Shown: positions 50,140-61,719, numbered from the stretch's first letter. The stretch is DNA of 64,000 nt from Arcanobacterium_A hippocoleae_A (GCA_040360365.1 CP136412.1); one strand, 5' to 3'. A program made the numbers and translations. Notes: a model not told the origin generated them from the sequence alone.

Positions 50140-50999
50140 ATGAAAAAACACGCATTCACTAATCTCGCCGCCGCAATTGCCGCTCTCGTTTCTCTTTCAC
50201 TGCTCACAGCTTGCGGAAATGCAGAAAACAGCAGCAATACCGACAAACCAGAGCAATCAAGCAGCAATGATGCACTCGCAAAAATTAAATCCGACGGCGT
50301 ACTCAAAGTCGGTACCGAAGCCCAATATGCGCCGTACGAGTTCAAAGACGCAAACGCAAAATTTGCCGGAGCAGATATCGCACTTGCCGCACAAATCGCA
50401 AAAGATCTTGGCGTAAAGCTCGAAATAGTCGATATGAAGTTCGACGGCATTATCCCCGCCGTACAAGCAGGGCAAGTACAGCTTGGCATTGCGGCATTCT
50501 CAAATACTCCGGAGCGTGCAGCCGTCGTAGATTTCTCTGATAACTACGAATCTTCAGTGCAGAAGCTGGTAGTTGCTGCAGATAAGGCGGAAACTTACAA
50601 CAGCATTGCAGCGCTCAAAGGAAAAAGATTGGCGCACAAAAAGGTTCAATTCAATCCGGAGTGGTAAAAGAGGAGCTCAAAGAATCCGTATTATTCGAGC
50701 TGGATAAATATCCGGCACTCGCACTGGAAATCCAAAATGGGAATATCGCCGGTCTCGTTGCCGACGAAGCCGTGGCAAAGTCCATTGTTGAAAATTCCGG
50801 CGGAAAGCTTGCCCTGTCAGATTACAAATTTACCTCTGCAGCTGCAAATGTCGGCAAAGCAGCACTCATGGCGAAAGGAAACGACGCTTTGAAAGCTGAA
50901 GTAAATAAGACCGTCAAGAAAATGATTGCCGATGGTTCGTGGCAGAAAGCATACGATGAAGCCGTCGCTCTTGCAAAAACTCTCGGCCTAGATTCATAA
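50140..50999 (+). CDS. Amino-acid ABC transporter binding lipoprotein, one frameshift
   Basis: The signal ALVSLSLLTAC is a lipobox with Cys near residue 25. The family-3 binding domain (LKVGTEAQYAPYEFKDANAK, MKFDGIIPAVQAGQVQLGIA) follows. The frame breaks at GG 50631-50632; a third G gives KRLGAQKGSIQSGVVKEELK. ATG 50140 is chosen because it starts the signal. It is the first transporter gene after the aminotransferase. Confidence 0.88.
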
Positions 51000-51035
51000 C
51001 AAGTATTTAACGTAACCAATAACGCAAAACCGGCT

Positions 51036-51094
51036 GGCAATATCTGCAGCATGCAGCGAATCAACAAGCTAAAATTAACGCTGCAGATACTGCC
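51036..51094 (+). terminator. Intercistronic hairpin, binding protein to permease
   Basis: GGCAATATCTGCAGC (51036-51050) pairs with GCTGCAGATACTGCC (51080-51094) at 14 of 15 positions. It sits 37 bases after the binding-protein stop and 115 before the permease start. Confidence 0.65.
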
Positions 51095-51209
51095 GCCGAT
51101 TATTTATGTTATTTATGTCTGGGTGAAAAGCTTTCAAAGTCTAGACGAGAGTAAGTTTTCTCAGTTTCGCACATATCAACTATCAGAAATTAACGATTAG
51201 GAAAATACG

Positions 51210-51947
51210 ATGAGCTTTTTTAGCAGCATGTGGGAATTGACAGTCAAGTACTATCCGTTTTTCGCCGACGGAATTCGCTCAACGCTCATCATCGCACTCT
51301 TTTCAGTATTGCTTGGCTTTATTTTCGGCACGCTGCTCACACTGATGCGCATGAGTAATTGGAAACTTTTCAGGTGGCCGGCAAATATATTTGTCGAATT
51401 TTTCCGCGGCACCCCGCTGCTCGTCCAGTTAATGTTCATTTTCTACGGACTGCCGATGCTTGGAATCCAGTTCCCGCAGATACCGTTCATTCCTGACTTT
51501 GAACGCTTCGCTGCCGGAATTGTCGCAATGAGTCTAAACTCAGCCGCCTATGTCTCCGAAATCGTTCGTGCTGGGATTCAGGCAGTTGATAAAGGCCAGC
51601 TTGAAGCGGCGCGCTCAATCGGTTTAACAAACAAGCAGGCAATGCGGATTGTGATTTTACCGCAGGCAATACGCAATATTCTTCCAGCTCTCGGCAACGA
51701 ATTCGTTACAGTTATTAAAGAATCTTCAATTGTTTCAGTGATTGGAATCGGAGACATCATGTTCCGCACTAACGATGTAATCGCTGTAACCTACAAGACA
51801 CTGCCGGCGCTTGCCGTCGCCCTGCTGATTTATTTCCTGCTCACATTCACTTTCTCAAGACTTGTTAATTACACCGAAAAGAAACTCAAATACGATTCAC
51901 GTGCGAAAGCAAAATCAAGATCACGATCAAAAACACGCGTACGCTGA
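51210..51947 (+). CDS. Amino-acid ABC transporter permease
   Basis: This HisM/GlnP-type permease of 245 residues has FFRGTPLLVQLMFIFYGLP, the common motif of polar amino-acid permeases, and the EAA loop LEAARSIGLTNKQAMRIVIL. The C-terminus is strikingly basic (KSRSRSKTRVR). The frame is intact, and GGAAAAT precedes the ATG. Confidence 0.92.
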   Translation: MSFFSSMWELTVKYYPFFADGIRSTLIIALFSVLLGFIFGTLLTLMRMSNWKLFRWPANIFVEFFRGTPLLVQLMFIFYGLPMLGIQFPQIPFIPDFERFAAGIVAMSLNSAAYVSEIVRAGIQAVDKGQLEAARSIGLTNKQAMRIVILPQAIRNILPALGNEFVTVIKESSIVSVIGIGDIMFRTNDVIAVTYKTLPALAVALLIYFLLTFTFSRLVNYTEKKLKYDSRAKAKSRSRSKTRVR

Positions 51948-52009
51948 AACAGCGAAAATTTAGAAAATCATTCAATAGCAGCCAGAATCTACGAGAGAGC
52001 CAATTTAAG

Positions 52010-52786
52010 ATGACAATGGAATTCAGCGATTTCCCGGCGCAGCAGCCGCAGCAGCACGGCGAAGCGTTCCTGGAAGTGAAGAATCTTGTAAAAAATTTTG
52101 CTGATACCCAGGTAATCAAAGGTATCAGCACAAACTTCTACCGCGGAGATTTGGTATCAATCATCGGTCCTTCCGGTTCAGGTAAGTCCACATTTTTACG
52201 CTGCCTGAATTTACTTGAAACCCCAACTTCCGGTCAGATTTTATTCGACGGCGTAGATTTACTCGCAAAAGACACCAATATCAACGTGCACCGCCAAAAA
52301 TCGGCATGGTTTTCCAGCAATTTAACCTGTTCAACAATATGAATGTGCTGCGAAATCTCACAATGGCGCCCTGCACGATTAAAGGATTGAAACCGGAAGC
52401 TGCGGAGAGTAAAGCGCTTGAACTGCTCGAACGTGTCGGGCTGAAAGGGCGTGAGCTTTTCTATCCGCAGGAACTTTCCGGCGGGCAAAAACAGCGGGTC
52501 GCAATCGTCCGTTCGCTGATGATGGAACCGGAAGTGATGCTTTTGACGAGCCGACTTCCGCACTCGACCCAGAAATGATCGGCGAAGTGCTCGGCGTAAT
52601 GCAAGATTTGGCAAACGACGGGATGACGATGATTGTAGTTACACACGAAATGCGCTTCGCACGCGAAGTCTCTGACCGCACAATTTTTTGGACGACGGTA
52701 AGATTGGCGAAGACAAACCATCACATGAGCTGTTTGCCGAACCAACCAGTCCGCGCCTAATCAGCTTCCTTGAGAAAGTGCTCTAA
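52010..52786 (+). CDS. Amino-acid ABC transporter ATPase, three frameshifts
   Basis: This is a GlnQ-type ABC protein of about 259 residues. Walker A is GPSGSGKST, the signature LSGGQKQR, Walker B is restored as VMLFDEPTSALDPE, and the H-loop is in VTHEM. Breaks at A run 52296-52300, T run 52541-52544 and T run 52684-52689 each need one base. The corrected end reads ISFLEKVL with stop at 52784-52786. It completes the binding-protein/permease/ATPase set. Confidence 0.9.
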
Positions 52787-53089
52787 CAGCAGCACCGGAA
52801 ACCGCAGCGAATGCGATTATCCTTGCAATTCCGGCGCAAGAACTGTCATTTTGCAGTTTCAGCAGTTTGGACCTTATTTTAGCAAGCAAATTATGCCGTT
52901 AATTTGTTTGGCGAGGCGTATTTTTCCACTTAACATAGTTGGTATTAAACGCGGTAGTGTGTGCTTCCGGGCTGATACTTTTCAGTTCTCTTGCGAATAG
53001 CTTTCTCCCTGATATTTTCCGGAAGAAACCAGCAGCAAATGTAAGCACCATTACTCAAGAACCAAAATGCAAAGGCGCAGGAGAACTAG
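52787..53089. other. Intergenic region upstream of lactate permease
   Basis: No gene, repeat or clear terminator is seen in these 303 bases. AGGAGA near the end sets the lctP start. Confidence 0.5.
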
Positions 53090-54741
53090 ATGGGCACATT
53101 CACCCCGCAAGTAGACGCAATCACCGGCTCGCTTACAGCTTCAGCAATCGTCGGCTTTATTCCGCTGATTGTCTTTTTCGTAATGCTTGGGGTATTTAAA
53201 ATTAAGACGCATTGGTGCGCTCTCGGCTCTTTGCTGGTGGCAATCCTCATTGCGATTTTCGGATTCAAAATGCCGTTTGCTTTTACGCTGCTAGCGGCAA
53301 CACAAGGAGCTTTTTCGGTCTCTTCCCGATTCTTTACATCGTGATTATGGCAGTCTGGCTTTACAATCTGACACAAGCAACTGGCCGCGAGAAAGACGTG
53401 CAAGCAGTATTCTCCCTCGTCGGAAAGGGAGATCAGCGGATTCAAGCACTGCTGATCGGATACGCTTTCTGCGGTCTGCTTGAAGGGCTGGCTGGTTTCG
53501 GCGCTCCAGTCGCGATCGCTTGTGCAATGCTTTTTGCTCTCGGTCTTCCGCCGATTAAAGCAGCTCTCGCCGTAATGGTTGGGAATGCATTAAATGTTGG
53601 TTTTGGGGCAATGGCAATCCCAACTACCACTGTTGCCGGTCTTGGCGGTGCCGAACCTGCGGTTGTCGGCGCGACGATGGGCCGTGTAGCACCGATTTTG
53701 ATTGTCTTTGTTCCAATCGTAATGCTTTTGATTCTCGACGGATTGCGCGGATTAAAGCAAGCGTGGCAGGCAGCTTTCGCTGCAGGTTCAGCAATGGCTC
53801 TCGGGCAATTTATTGCTGCAAATTTCCTTTCATACGAGCTGACAGCAGTTTTTGCTTCGCTGCTTTCTTTCGCAGTACTTGCAGCATTCATGCGTTTTTG
53901 GACTCCGAACACTCCTGCAGAATTCCGCTCTGCAGCTTCAGCAGAAAAACTCTCCGGCTCACGGGTTATGCTCGGGCTGCTCCCGTATTGGCTGGTAGTG
54001 ATAATTTTTGCAATTGCGAAGCTATGGAAAATCGGGGTTGATATCCCGAAAATGCTCACCGCAACTGATATCAAGTTTCCGTGGCCCGGACTTGACGGCA
54101 AACTGCTTGATGCAGCTGGAAATCCATCATCTTCAACCATCTTCAGCTTCCAGTGGCTCTCAAGCCCCGGAACAATGCTGCTGATAACTGGAATTATTGT
54201 AACCGTAGTTTACGCGATATGCTCCGCTCCGCAATTTAATGCCACGATTAGCAGCGGTTTCAAAGTTCTTGCAAAAACAATCTACGATTTGCGGTTAACA
54301 ATTCTCACAATCATGGCAGTGATGGCGCTTGCTTATGTAATGAATTTCTCCGGACAAACCGTAGCAATCGGTACTTGGCTCGCCCAGACCGGAACTGCTT
54401 TTGCGTTAGTATCTCCAGCACTTGGCTGGATTGGTACAGCTGTAACCGGATCAGCGACTTCAGCAGGTGCACTTTTTGGCAACCTGCAATCTACTGCAGC
54501 TGCAAATGCCGGTTTAAGTACTCAGCTCTTACTTGGAGCAAATGAAATCGGAGGCGGTATCGGGAAGATTATCTCCCCGCAAAATCTGGCAATTGCAGCA
54601 ACTGCAATTAAAAAGCCCGGATCAGAATCTGAGTTACTCCGGAAAGCTCTTCCGTGGTCACTCGGATTGCTCATCGCCCTCGGATTGCTGGTTCTTCTGG
54701 CTTCACTCGGTCCGCTCGGATTTTTGATTGCAAGCTCGTAA
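53090..54741 (+). CDS. lctP: L-lactate permease, one frameshift
   Basis: LctP family (TC 2.A.14) protein of about 551 residues with twelve or more hydrophobic segments. ALLIGYAFCGLLEGLAGFGAPVAIA and MGRVAPILIVFVPIVMLLIL are characteristic, as is the C-terminal TGSATSAGALFGNLQ. The break is at T run 53311-53315; one base gives TQGAFFGLFPILYIVIMAVW. It precedes lutABC, so lactate (or glycolate) uptake coupled to oxidation is likely. Confidence 0.92.
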
Positions 54742-54847
54742 TTATTTCTCTTTACCGGCAGAGATGAAAGCAAATAATAAAACCGTCGGTAAAAATACAC
54801 TAAACGTCTCGAATCTTCACTAAACAGTGCAAAACAAAGGATTGAAT

Positions 54848-55635
54848 ATGAAAATAGCAATGTTTTCAACCTGTATCGTGGATGCGATGTTCCCCAAGCA
54901 GCTCAGGCAACTACGCATTTGCTTGAACGCTTAGGGCACACGGTCGTATTTCCAAAAGATCAAGCCTGCTGCGGGCAAATGCATGTAAACACTGGATACT
55001 ACAGCGAAGCAGTGCCGGTGATCCGCAATCATGTGGAAACTTTCCGCCCAGTACTCGATGGCGAATGGGACTATATTGTTTCCCCTTCATCTTCATGTAC
55101 CGGTTCAATTAAACATCAGCAAAGCGTGGTGTTACGTGACCGCGGATTCGACCGGCTCGCAGACGAAGCTGATGCGATTGCCGCAAAAACCTACGATTTA
55201 CCATTGTTTTTGACAGACGTAATGGGCACATACGATGTGGGAGCATATTTCGCACATCGGGTAACTTATCATCCTACCTGCCACTCGATGCGTATGCTGA
55301 AAGTCGGCGACCGGCCATGGGAGCTGCTGAAAAATGTGCGCGGTATTGATTTGATTGAACTGCCGGAAAAAGAATCTTGCTGCGGCTTTGGCGGAACGTT
55401 CTCGATTAAGAACGCCGAAACATCCTACTCGATGGTTGCAGACAAGATTGCAAATATTATGTCAACAAAAGCCGAAGTAATCGTTGCAGGTGATTACTCA
55501 TGCCTGATGAATATCGGCGGCGGACTTTCCCGGCTGCGCGCTGGGATCCGCGCAATGCACCTTGCAGAAGTACTTGCCGGCACTGAAAGCGAACCCTGGC
55601 AGGCACCTGCTGCTACAACGAAGTTGGGAGTATAA
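54848..55635 (+). CDS. lutA: Lactate utilisation Fe-S protein LutA, one frameshift
   Basis: This protein has two CCG-type cysteine motifs: ACCGQMHVNTGYYSEAVPV and CCGFGGTFSIKNAETS. Early Cys in FSTCIVDAMFP completes a set. It is one subunit of the L-lactate oxidising complex. The break lies at AA 54897-54898; a third A gives FPKAAQATTHLLERLGHTVV. AAAGGA precedes the ATG. It is three bases ahead of lutB. Confidence 0.9.
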
Positions 55636-55638
55636 GAA

Positions 55639-57251
55639 ATGACTGAACAAAATCTTGGCTGGAACCCAGGAGTACCGATTCCAAATGATCCGCTTCGTTG
55701 GGGAAAGAAATTCCCAGACGGCGCACACGATATGCTGAAGAACACACAACTGCGCCGTAATCTGAAGTACGCCACCACCACAATTCGGAATAAGCGGAAT
55801 CTGCGCGTTGCGGAAATGCCGGATTGGCAGGAGCTGCGCGATGCAGCTTCAGCAATAAAGCACAAGGTAATGAGCAATCTTCCGGAATATCTTACGCAGG
55901 TTGAACGAAATGTAACAGCGCACGGCGGTATTGTGCACTGGGCACGCGACGCTGCAGAAGCAAACCGGATTATTCACGAAATTATTGTGCAAAAGGGTGT
56001 GGATGAAGTCATCAAAGTTAAATCGATGGCTACCCAGGAAACAAATCTGAATGAATATTTAAAGGAACGCGGTATTGCAGCTTGGGAAACCGATCTTGCT
56101 GAGCTGATTGTACAGCTTTCAGAAGATATGCCATCGCATATTGTGGTACCGGCAATTCACCGTAATCGCGCAGAGGTAAAAGCAATCTTTGAAAAAAGAT
56201 GGGCGAGGCCGGAAAGAATTTAACCGAGGAACCGCGTGTACTGGCAATGGCAGCACGTGAACACCTGCGCAAGAAGTTCCTTTCTTCTCCAGTGGCGATT
56301 TCTGGTTCAAATATGATTGTCGCCGAATCAGGTACTGTCTCTATTTTCGAATCCGAGGGAAATGGCAGAATGTGCCTGACACTCCCTGACACACTGATTT
56401 CTCTGGTTGGTATTGAAAAAATTGTGCCGACATACCAGGATGTCGAAGTGTTCAGCCAACTGTTGCCGCGTTCAGCAACCGGTGAGCGGATGAACCCCTA
56501 TACTTCTTTCTGGACTGGTGTTACTCCAGGAGATGGACCGCAGGAGTTTCATTTGATTTTGCTGGATAACGGGCGCACTAATGTGCTCAAAGATAAGATT
56601 GGACGGCAAGCACTGCACTGCATTCGCTGCGGTGCGTGTATGAACGTCTGCCCAGTTTATGAACATGTCGGCGGGCACGCATACGGATCGGTTTATCCAG
56701 GGCCAATCGGCGCTATTCTTACTCCGCAGCTGCTCGGCGCGGTAGATCATAAAGATCCGGCATCGCAGCTTCCGTTTGCTTCCTCACTTTGCGGTGCATG
56801 TTTCGAAGCTTGTCCAGTGAAAATTGACATTCCATCGGTCCTCGTAGATCGGCGCAAGCATTACCAGGATGCCAATAAGGGCGGGATTCCAAGTCCATGG
56901 GATTTGGCAATGGGAGCAGCTTCAAAAGTGATGGGATCAGGGAAAATATTCGCAGCTGCTGCACGCTCGGCAAAAGCTGGACGATTACTTGCCGGCAAGA
57001 AAGGATTCCTCGGACATATTCCAGCACCGGCTGCCTCCGCATGGACGACCACTCGAAATCTGCCGGCTCCGCCAGCACAAACATACCGTGATTGGTATAA
57101 AGCTACGCACAATGCCGACGGGTCAATAAAAGCAGCATCCGACACTGCTGCCGGCGCAAATGCCGGGATGCGCGGCGTTTGCGGGCACTGCAGCTGCGGC
57201 GGCGGCAGTAAAGCTGCCGCTCATGGGAAAAACTCGAAAGGAGCGAAATAA
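55639..57251 (+). CDS. lutB: Lactate utilisation Fe-S protein LutB, one frameshift
   Basis: The protein of about 538 residues has an N-terminal LUD domain (HGGIVHWARDAAEANRIIHE), an NNMIVAES-like middle, and two 4Fe-4S clusters (CIRCGACMNVCPVYEHV and CGACFEACPVKI). It passes electrons from lactate. The break at A run 56192-56197 needs one base to read EKKMGEAGKNLTEEPR. The Gly/Ala/Lys-rich tail with several Cys/His residues (CGHCSCGGGSKAAAHGK) is unusual. The stop overlaps the lutC start by one base. Confidence 0.92.
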
Positions 57252-57904
57252 TGGATGCAAAAACAGAAATTTTCCGACGGATTCGCGCCGCTTTAGACCT
57301 TTCACAAGATGGTCCGGCTCCTGAAGTTTTACGCGAGTACCGTCAGCATGGCGAGTTCGCACCAGGGTCACCGGAAGTAGTTGCTGATATGAAGCAAAAA
57401 CTTGAGGATTATAAAGCAACTGTAATTGAGACCAATGAAGACGATTTGCTCGATGCGATTACAGCAGCTCTTGCCGGTGTGAAAAGTGTGGTTGTGCCGA
57501 ATGGGCTGGATTCGGCATGGATTGATGCTGCACGCGATACTGGCGCTGAAATCCGGGTAGATAATCCGCATGACGGGAAAATGCTTTCACACCGTGAGTT
57601 AGATCAGACGGAAGCTGTGCTTACTGCTTCACGGTGCGGTGTTTCACTTTCCGGCACGATTATGCTCGATGGTGAACCTGATCAAGGCCGGCGCGCAATC
57701 ACGCTCGTCCCGGACAAACACGTGTTGATTCTGCGCGCGCAAGACATTTACGAAGTAGTTCCAGAAGCTGTCGCCGTACTTGCACAGCATCCGACTCGCC
57801 CAACCACATGGATTGCCGGTCCGTCAGCAACTTCCGATATTGAGCTGAAACGCGTTGACGGCGTACACGGTCCGCGCAAACTCACAGTAATTATCGTGAA
57901 GTAA
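57251..57904 (+). CDS. lutC: Lactate utilisation protein LutC
   Basis: The 217-residue LUD-domain subunit has AVLTASRCGVSLSGTIML, DKHVLILRAQDIYEVVPEAV and a typical C-terminal GPSATSDIELKRVDGVHGPR. It completes the LutABC complex. The ATG overlaps the lutB stop (TAATG), so translation is coupled. The frame is intact. Confidence 0.93.
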   Translation: MDAKTEIFRRIRAALDLSQDGPAPEVLREYRQHGEFAPGSPEVVADMKQKLEDYKATVIETNEDDLLDAITAALAGVKSVVVPNGLDSAWIDAARDTGAEIRVDNPHDGKMLSHRELDQTEAVLTASRCGVSLSGTIMLDGEPDQGRRAITLVPDKHVLILRAQDIYEVVPEAVAVLAQHPTRPTTWIAGPSATSDIELKRVDGVHGPRKLTVIIVK

Positions 57905-57957
57905 CTGCTGACTATTAATTCCAGGTAGGAAAAGTATCTGCGTAACAACTGAATAAG

Positions 57958-57996
57958 AATTGCGGCGGATTCATGGTCTTTGAATCCGCCGCAATT
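57958..57996. terminator. Bidirectional terminator, lutC / DUF3052
   Basis: A perfect 16-base stem, AATTGCGGCGGATTCA with TGAATCCGCCGCAATT, has a seven-base loop. It lies between convergent genes. Confidence 0.82.
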
Positions 57997-58098
57997 TCTG
58001 AAAAAAGATTAATTCCGAAACCGCTAATACTTTCACTGCCGATCCGTATTCACTCCCGGCATCCGGAAATTACAGAACGGAATAAATGCGCCGAATAC

Positions 58099-58509
58099 TC
58101 AGCGGCCGCGTGCTGTAACCCGGAAAGCTGTCCAGGAATCGCTCAAGTGTTTTGAAGTAGTAACTGACTGTCCGGCAGTTTCAGCAGCCTCATTCACATC
58201 TGTAGCTGAGACAGCGAACTCGCTATGCGATTCTGGGACCATCAGCCAAATCACACCGGAACCATCTGCAAAGGACTGCGCACAATCCATCAGGTAGTCG
58301 GAGAGATCGTCTACCCCGCCGTCGTCACTGCGCCACCAAGCCAATACACCATCGGCGATGCCGCGATATTCTTCGTCTTCCAGCTCAGTCGCAACTAGTT
58401 GTGAAAGCTCTTCCCGCAGAGCAAAATCAACGTCGTCATCGTAACCAAATTCTTGAATTACGTCACCCTTCTTAAATCCAAAAGGATTTCCGGCAAGAGC
58501 TAATGCCAA
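58099..58509 (-). CDS. DUF3052 family protein
   Basis: This 136-residue acidic protein has GNPFGFKKGDVIQEFGYDDD at the N-terminus and a GVLAWWRSDDGGVDDL core. It is an actinobacterial family commonly found beside aceE, as here (divergent). Function is unknown. It has no signal peptide or membrane segment. The downstream end is closed by the hairpin at 57958-57996. Confidence 0.85.
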   Translation of the reverse strand: MALALAGNPFGFKKGDVIQEFGYDDDVDFALREELSQLVATELEDEEYRGIADGVLAWWRSDDGGVDDLSDYLMDCAQSFADGSGVIWLMVPESHSEFAVSATDVNEAAETAGQSVTTSKHLSDSWTAFRVTARGR

Positions 58510-58965
58510 TGTAATCTTTCCGCCTTTCGCGCGTAACCTCAGCTAGGCTGAGCTATCGAACCGACATCCGATCGATGTGCAAAGCAAATTCGATACGTCA
58601 TAATCTTAAAGGGAAGTTCGATAGATTTGCACGATATTCCGCAATGTTGCGCTGCAATATTTGAATACTGCCTTTCCGAAAATGCTGCAGCTGATTCTCA
58701 GCAGCTATCTGCTGCAAGCATTTACCTGTTTTACTGCAAAAGCCGCATTACAAATGTGTGATTATTTATTCCTGCAAAACTATTTGCTTTTCATGTGACC
58801 TCTCTCCCACGGTGAACCAGTTTTAAATGTGGGTCTAAGGGCTTATGTCGGGTAAATTAGAATACATCCAGTTAGTAGAATTCTCAACAATGGTTGTTTT
58901 GTGGTTCTCGACTGAACTAACTGTTTTCGAAATGACGCTAGTACGTCAAACAGAAGGGGAAAATT
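58510..58965. promoter_or_regulatory. Divergent region, DUF3052 / aceE
   Basis: This 456-base non-coding region holds the inverted repeats CTCAGC-TAG-GCTGAG (about 58538-58552, in front of DUF3052) and TGACG...CGTCA (58933-58948, just before the aceE ribosome site AGAAGGGG). No gene is supported. Both repeats are short, so operator roles are weak guesses. Confidence 0.45.
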
Positions 58966-61719
58966 GTGAGTGAAGTTCCAATTCGTCCGCTAATTAACGG
59001 GCTTTTGAGCCAAATTCCGGATATTGACAAAGAAGAAACCGGCGAATGGCTCGAATCTATCGACAGCTTGATTGATGCGCAGGGCACCCAACGCGCACGT
59101 TATTTGATGCTTGCAATGGAGCGCCGGATGCGTGAACGCGGCGTACAACTGCCAGGTAATCTTGTGACGCCATACGTAAACACGATCGGTGTTGAAGATG
59201 AGCCGTATTATCCCGGTGATGAACGTCTCGAGCGCGAATTCCGGCGTTGGGTTCGCTGGAATGCAGCTGTACAAGTTACTCGTGCGCAGCGTCCGGGAAT
59301 TTCCGTCGGCGGCCATATTTCATCCTTTGCAGCGCAAGCAACACTTTATGAAGTTGGTCAAAACTGGTTCTTCCGCGGCAAGGATGCACCCGGCGGCGGC
59401 GACCACGTCTTCTTCCAAGGTCACTCATCACCAGGTAACTATGCGCGCGCCTATCTTGAAGGCCGTTTAAGCGAAGCTGATTTGGACTCATTCCGCCAGC
59501 AAGTATCACGGCAATCAGGCGGAAAAGGTCTTCCTTCATATCCGCATCCGCGGCAGCTCTCCGACTTTTGGGAGTTCCCAACTGTCTCTCTCGGTCTTGG
59601 CCCGATTTCCGCAATCTATCAAGCATGGTTTGACCGCTACCTCCATGAGCGCGGGTTGAAAGATACCTCGCAGCAGCATACGTGGGCTTTTATGGGCGAC
59701 GGCGAAATGGACGAAGTTGAATCGCGCGGTGTGCTGCACCTGGCAGCTTCCCAAAATCTCGACAATCTTACATTTGTGGTGAACTGTAACCTGCAGCGTC
59801 TCGATGGTCCGGTGCGCGGCAACGGGCAAATCATTCAGGAGCTTGAGGCTTCATTCAAAGGCGCCGGCTGGAATGTGATTAAAGTAATTTGGGGACGCGA
59901 ATGGGATGAACTCCTGTTAGCCGACAAAGATCGGGCGCTGGTCAATATTATGGATACCACGCTTGACGGCGATTATCAGACGTTCAAAGCGAACGACGGC
60001 GCATACGTCCGCGAGCATTTCTTCGGCCGTGATCCGCGCACGAAAGCAATGGTCGCCGATTGGTCTGACGAAAAGATTTGGAGACTGAAGCGCGGCGGTC
60101 ACGATTACCGGAAAGTTTATGCCGCATATAAGGCTGCAGTCGAGCATAAAGATCAGCCGACTGTGATTCTCGCCCACACGATTAAAGGTTATTCACTCGG
60201 ATCAAACTTTGCCGGCCGAAATGCCACCCACCAGATGAAGAAGCTAAATTCCGATGATTTGAAACTGCTTCGCGATACTCTGCACCTGGATATCACTGAT
60301 GATCAGCTTGCAGACCCGTACAATGCCCCATACATTAAACCGGATCAGAACCATCCGGCGATGGAATATATGCTGGAGCGCCGTCGTGAACTTGGCGGAT
60401 ATCTCCCAGAGCGGCGTGTGATGGAAAACGGTGTTGCATTGCCGGAAGCAAAACCTTTCGAAATGCTCAAGGGCGGATCAGGCAAGCAGAAAGTTGCCAC
60501 CACGATGGCGCTTGTGCGTCTGATTAAAGATCTTGTACGTGATAAAGAGTTCGGCAAGCGAATTGTGCCAATCATCCCGGATGAGGCCCGAACATTCGGT
60601 CTTGACGCACTGTTCCCAACAGCAAAAATCTTTAATATTCACGGACAGCACTACACTGCGGTAGATTCCGATATGCTGCTTTCCTATAAGGAATCCGCAC
60701 AAGGGCAGATTCTGCACACAGGTATTACTGAAGCTGGTTCTAATGCCGCATTCACTGCCGTCGGCACATCTTATGCAACGCACGGGATTCCGATGGTACC
60801 GATTTACATCTTCTACTCGATGTTTGGTTTCCAGCGCACTGGCGATCAATTCTGGCATGCGGCAGATCAGATGGCACGCGGGTTTATTATTGGTGCAACT
60901 GCTGGCCGGACCACGCTTACCGGTGAAGGTTTGCAGCATTTGGATGGGCAGTCGCAGGTGATTGCATCCACGAATCCGGCGATAGTGCAATATGATCCCG
61001 CATATGCTTATGAAATTCGGCATATTATGAAAGACGGTATTACCCGCATGTACGGTGATGGGAGCGACGGACGCGACCAAAACGTAATGTATTACATTAC
61101 TGTTTACAACGAGCCGATTCATCAGCCGGCAGAGCCTGAAGGCGTAGATGTAGATGGAATCTTGCGGGGAATATATCGTCTCGACGCTCCGGAAGGCAAC
61201 GGACCGAAAGTCCAGCTTCTCGCTTCGGGTGTGGGCGTTCCGTGGGCGCGTGAAGCGCGTGAAATGCTCCGCAATGACTGGGGTGTTGCTGCCGGAGTTT
61301 GGTCGGTTACCTCCTGGTATGAGCTGCGTAAGGATGGCCGGGAAGCAGACCAGCACAATTTCCTTCATCCGGAAGAAACTCCGCGCGAGGCATATTTAAC
61401 TGCCAAACTGAAAGGCGAGGAAGGTCCGTTCATCGCAACTTCAGATTGGGAAGCACAAGTGCATGATGCGATTCGTCCGTGGGTTCCGGGAGATTACTAT
61501 GTGCTCGGGGCAAACGGTTTCGGTCTCTCTGATACCCGCGCTGCTGCCCGTCGGCATTTCAAGATAGATGCAGCTTCGATGGTGGTGCGTGCCCTGCAAG
61601 CACTTGCAGATCAGGGAAAGCTGGACCGCGCAGTGGTGAAGCAGGCAATCGATAAATACGATTTGTTCAATCCGAATGCAGGGCAGTCTGGAGTTTCGGA
61701 TCCAAACGAAGTAGCTTAA
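58966..61719 (+). CDS. aceE: Pyruvate dehydrogenase E1, homodimeric type
   Basis: The 917-residue thiamine diphosphate enzyme decarboxylates pyruvate and acetylates the lipoyl domain of E2. The ThDP motif runs GDGEMDEVE to VVNCNLQRLDG (about residues 243-285). LITEAGSNAAFTA-like and EGLQHLDGQSQVIAST segments mark the transketolase-like C-terminal half. The start is GTG after AGAAGGGG. The single-chain form is typical of actinobacteria and proteobacteria. The frame is intact over 2.7 kb. Confidence 0.96.
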   Translation: MSEVPIRPLINGLLSQIPDIDKEETGEWLESIDSLIDAQGTQRARYLMLAMERRMRERGVQLPGNLVTPYVNTIGVEDEPYYPGDERLEREFRRWVRWNAAVQVTRAQRPGISVGGHISSFAAQATLYEVGQNWFFRGKDAPGGGDHVFFQGHSSPGNYARAYLEGRLSEADLDSFRQQVSRQSGGKGLPSYPHPRQLSDFWEFPTVSLGLGPISAIYQAWFDRYLHERGLKDTSQQHTWAFMGDGEMDEVESRGVLHLAASQNLDNLTFVVNCNLQRLDGPVRGNGQIIQELEASFKGAGWNVIKVIWGREWDELLLADKDRALVNIMDTTLDGDYQTFKANDGAYVREHFFGRDPRTKAMVADWSDEKIWRLKRGGHDYRKVYAAYKAAVEHKDQPTVILAHTIKGYSLGSNFAGRNATHQMKKLNSDDLKLLRDTLHLDITDDQLADPYNAPYIKPDQNHPAMEYMLERRRELGGYLPERRVMENGVALPEAKPFEMLKGGSGKQKVATTMALVRLIKDLVRDKEFGKRIVPIIPDEARTFGLDALFPTAKIFNIHGQHYTAVDSDMLLSYKESAQGQILHTGITEAGSNAAFTAVGTSYATHGIPMVPIYIFYSMFGFQRTGDQFWHAADQMARGFIIGATAGRTTLTGEGLQHLDGQSQVIASTNPAIVQYDPAYAYEIRHIMKDGITRMYGDGSDGRDQNVMYYITVYNEPIHQPAEPEGVDVDGILRGIYRLDAPEGNGPKVQLLASGVGVPWAREAREMLRNDWGVAAGVWSVTSWYELRKDGREADQHNFLHPEETPREAYLTAKLKGEEGPFIATSDWEAQVHDAIRPWVPGDYYVLGANGFGLSDTRAAARRHFKIDAASMVVRALQALADQGKLDRAVVKQAIDKYDLFNPNAGQSGVSDPNEVA

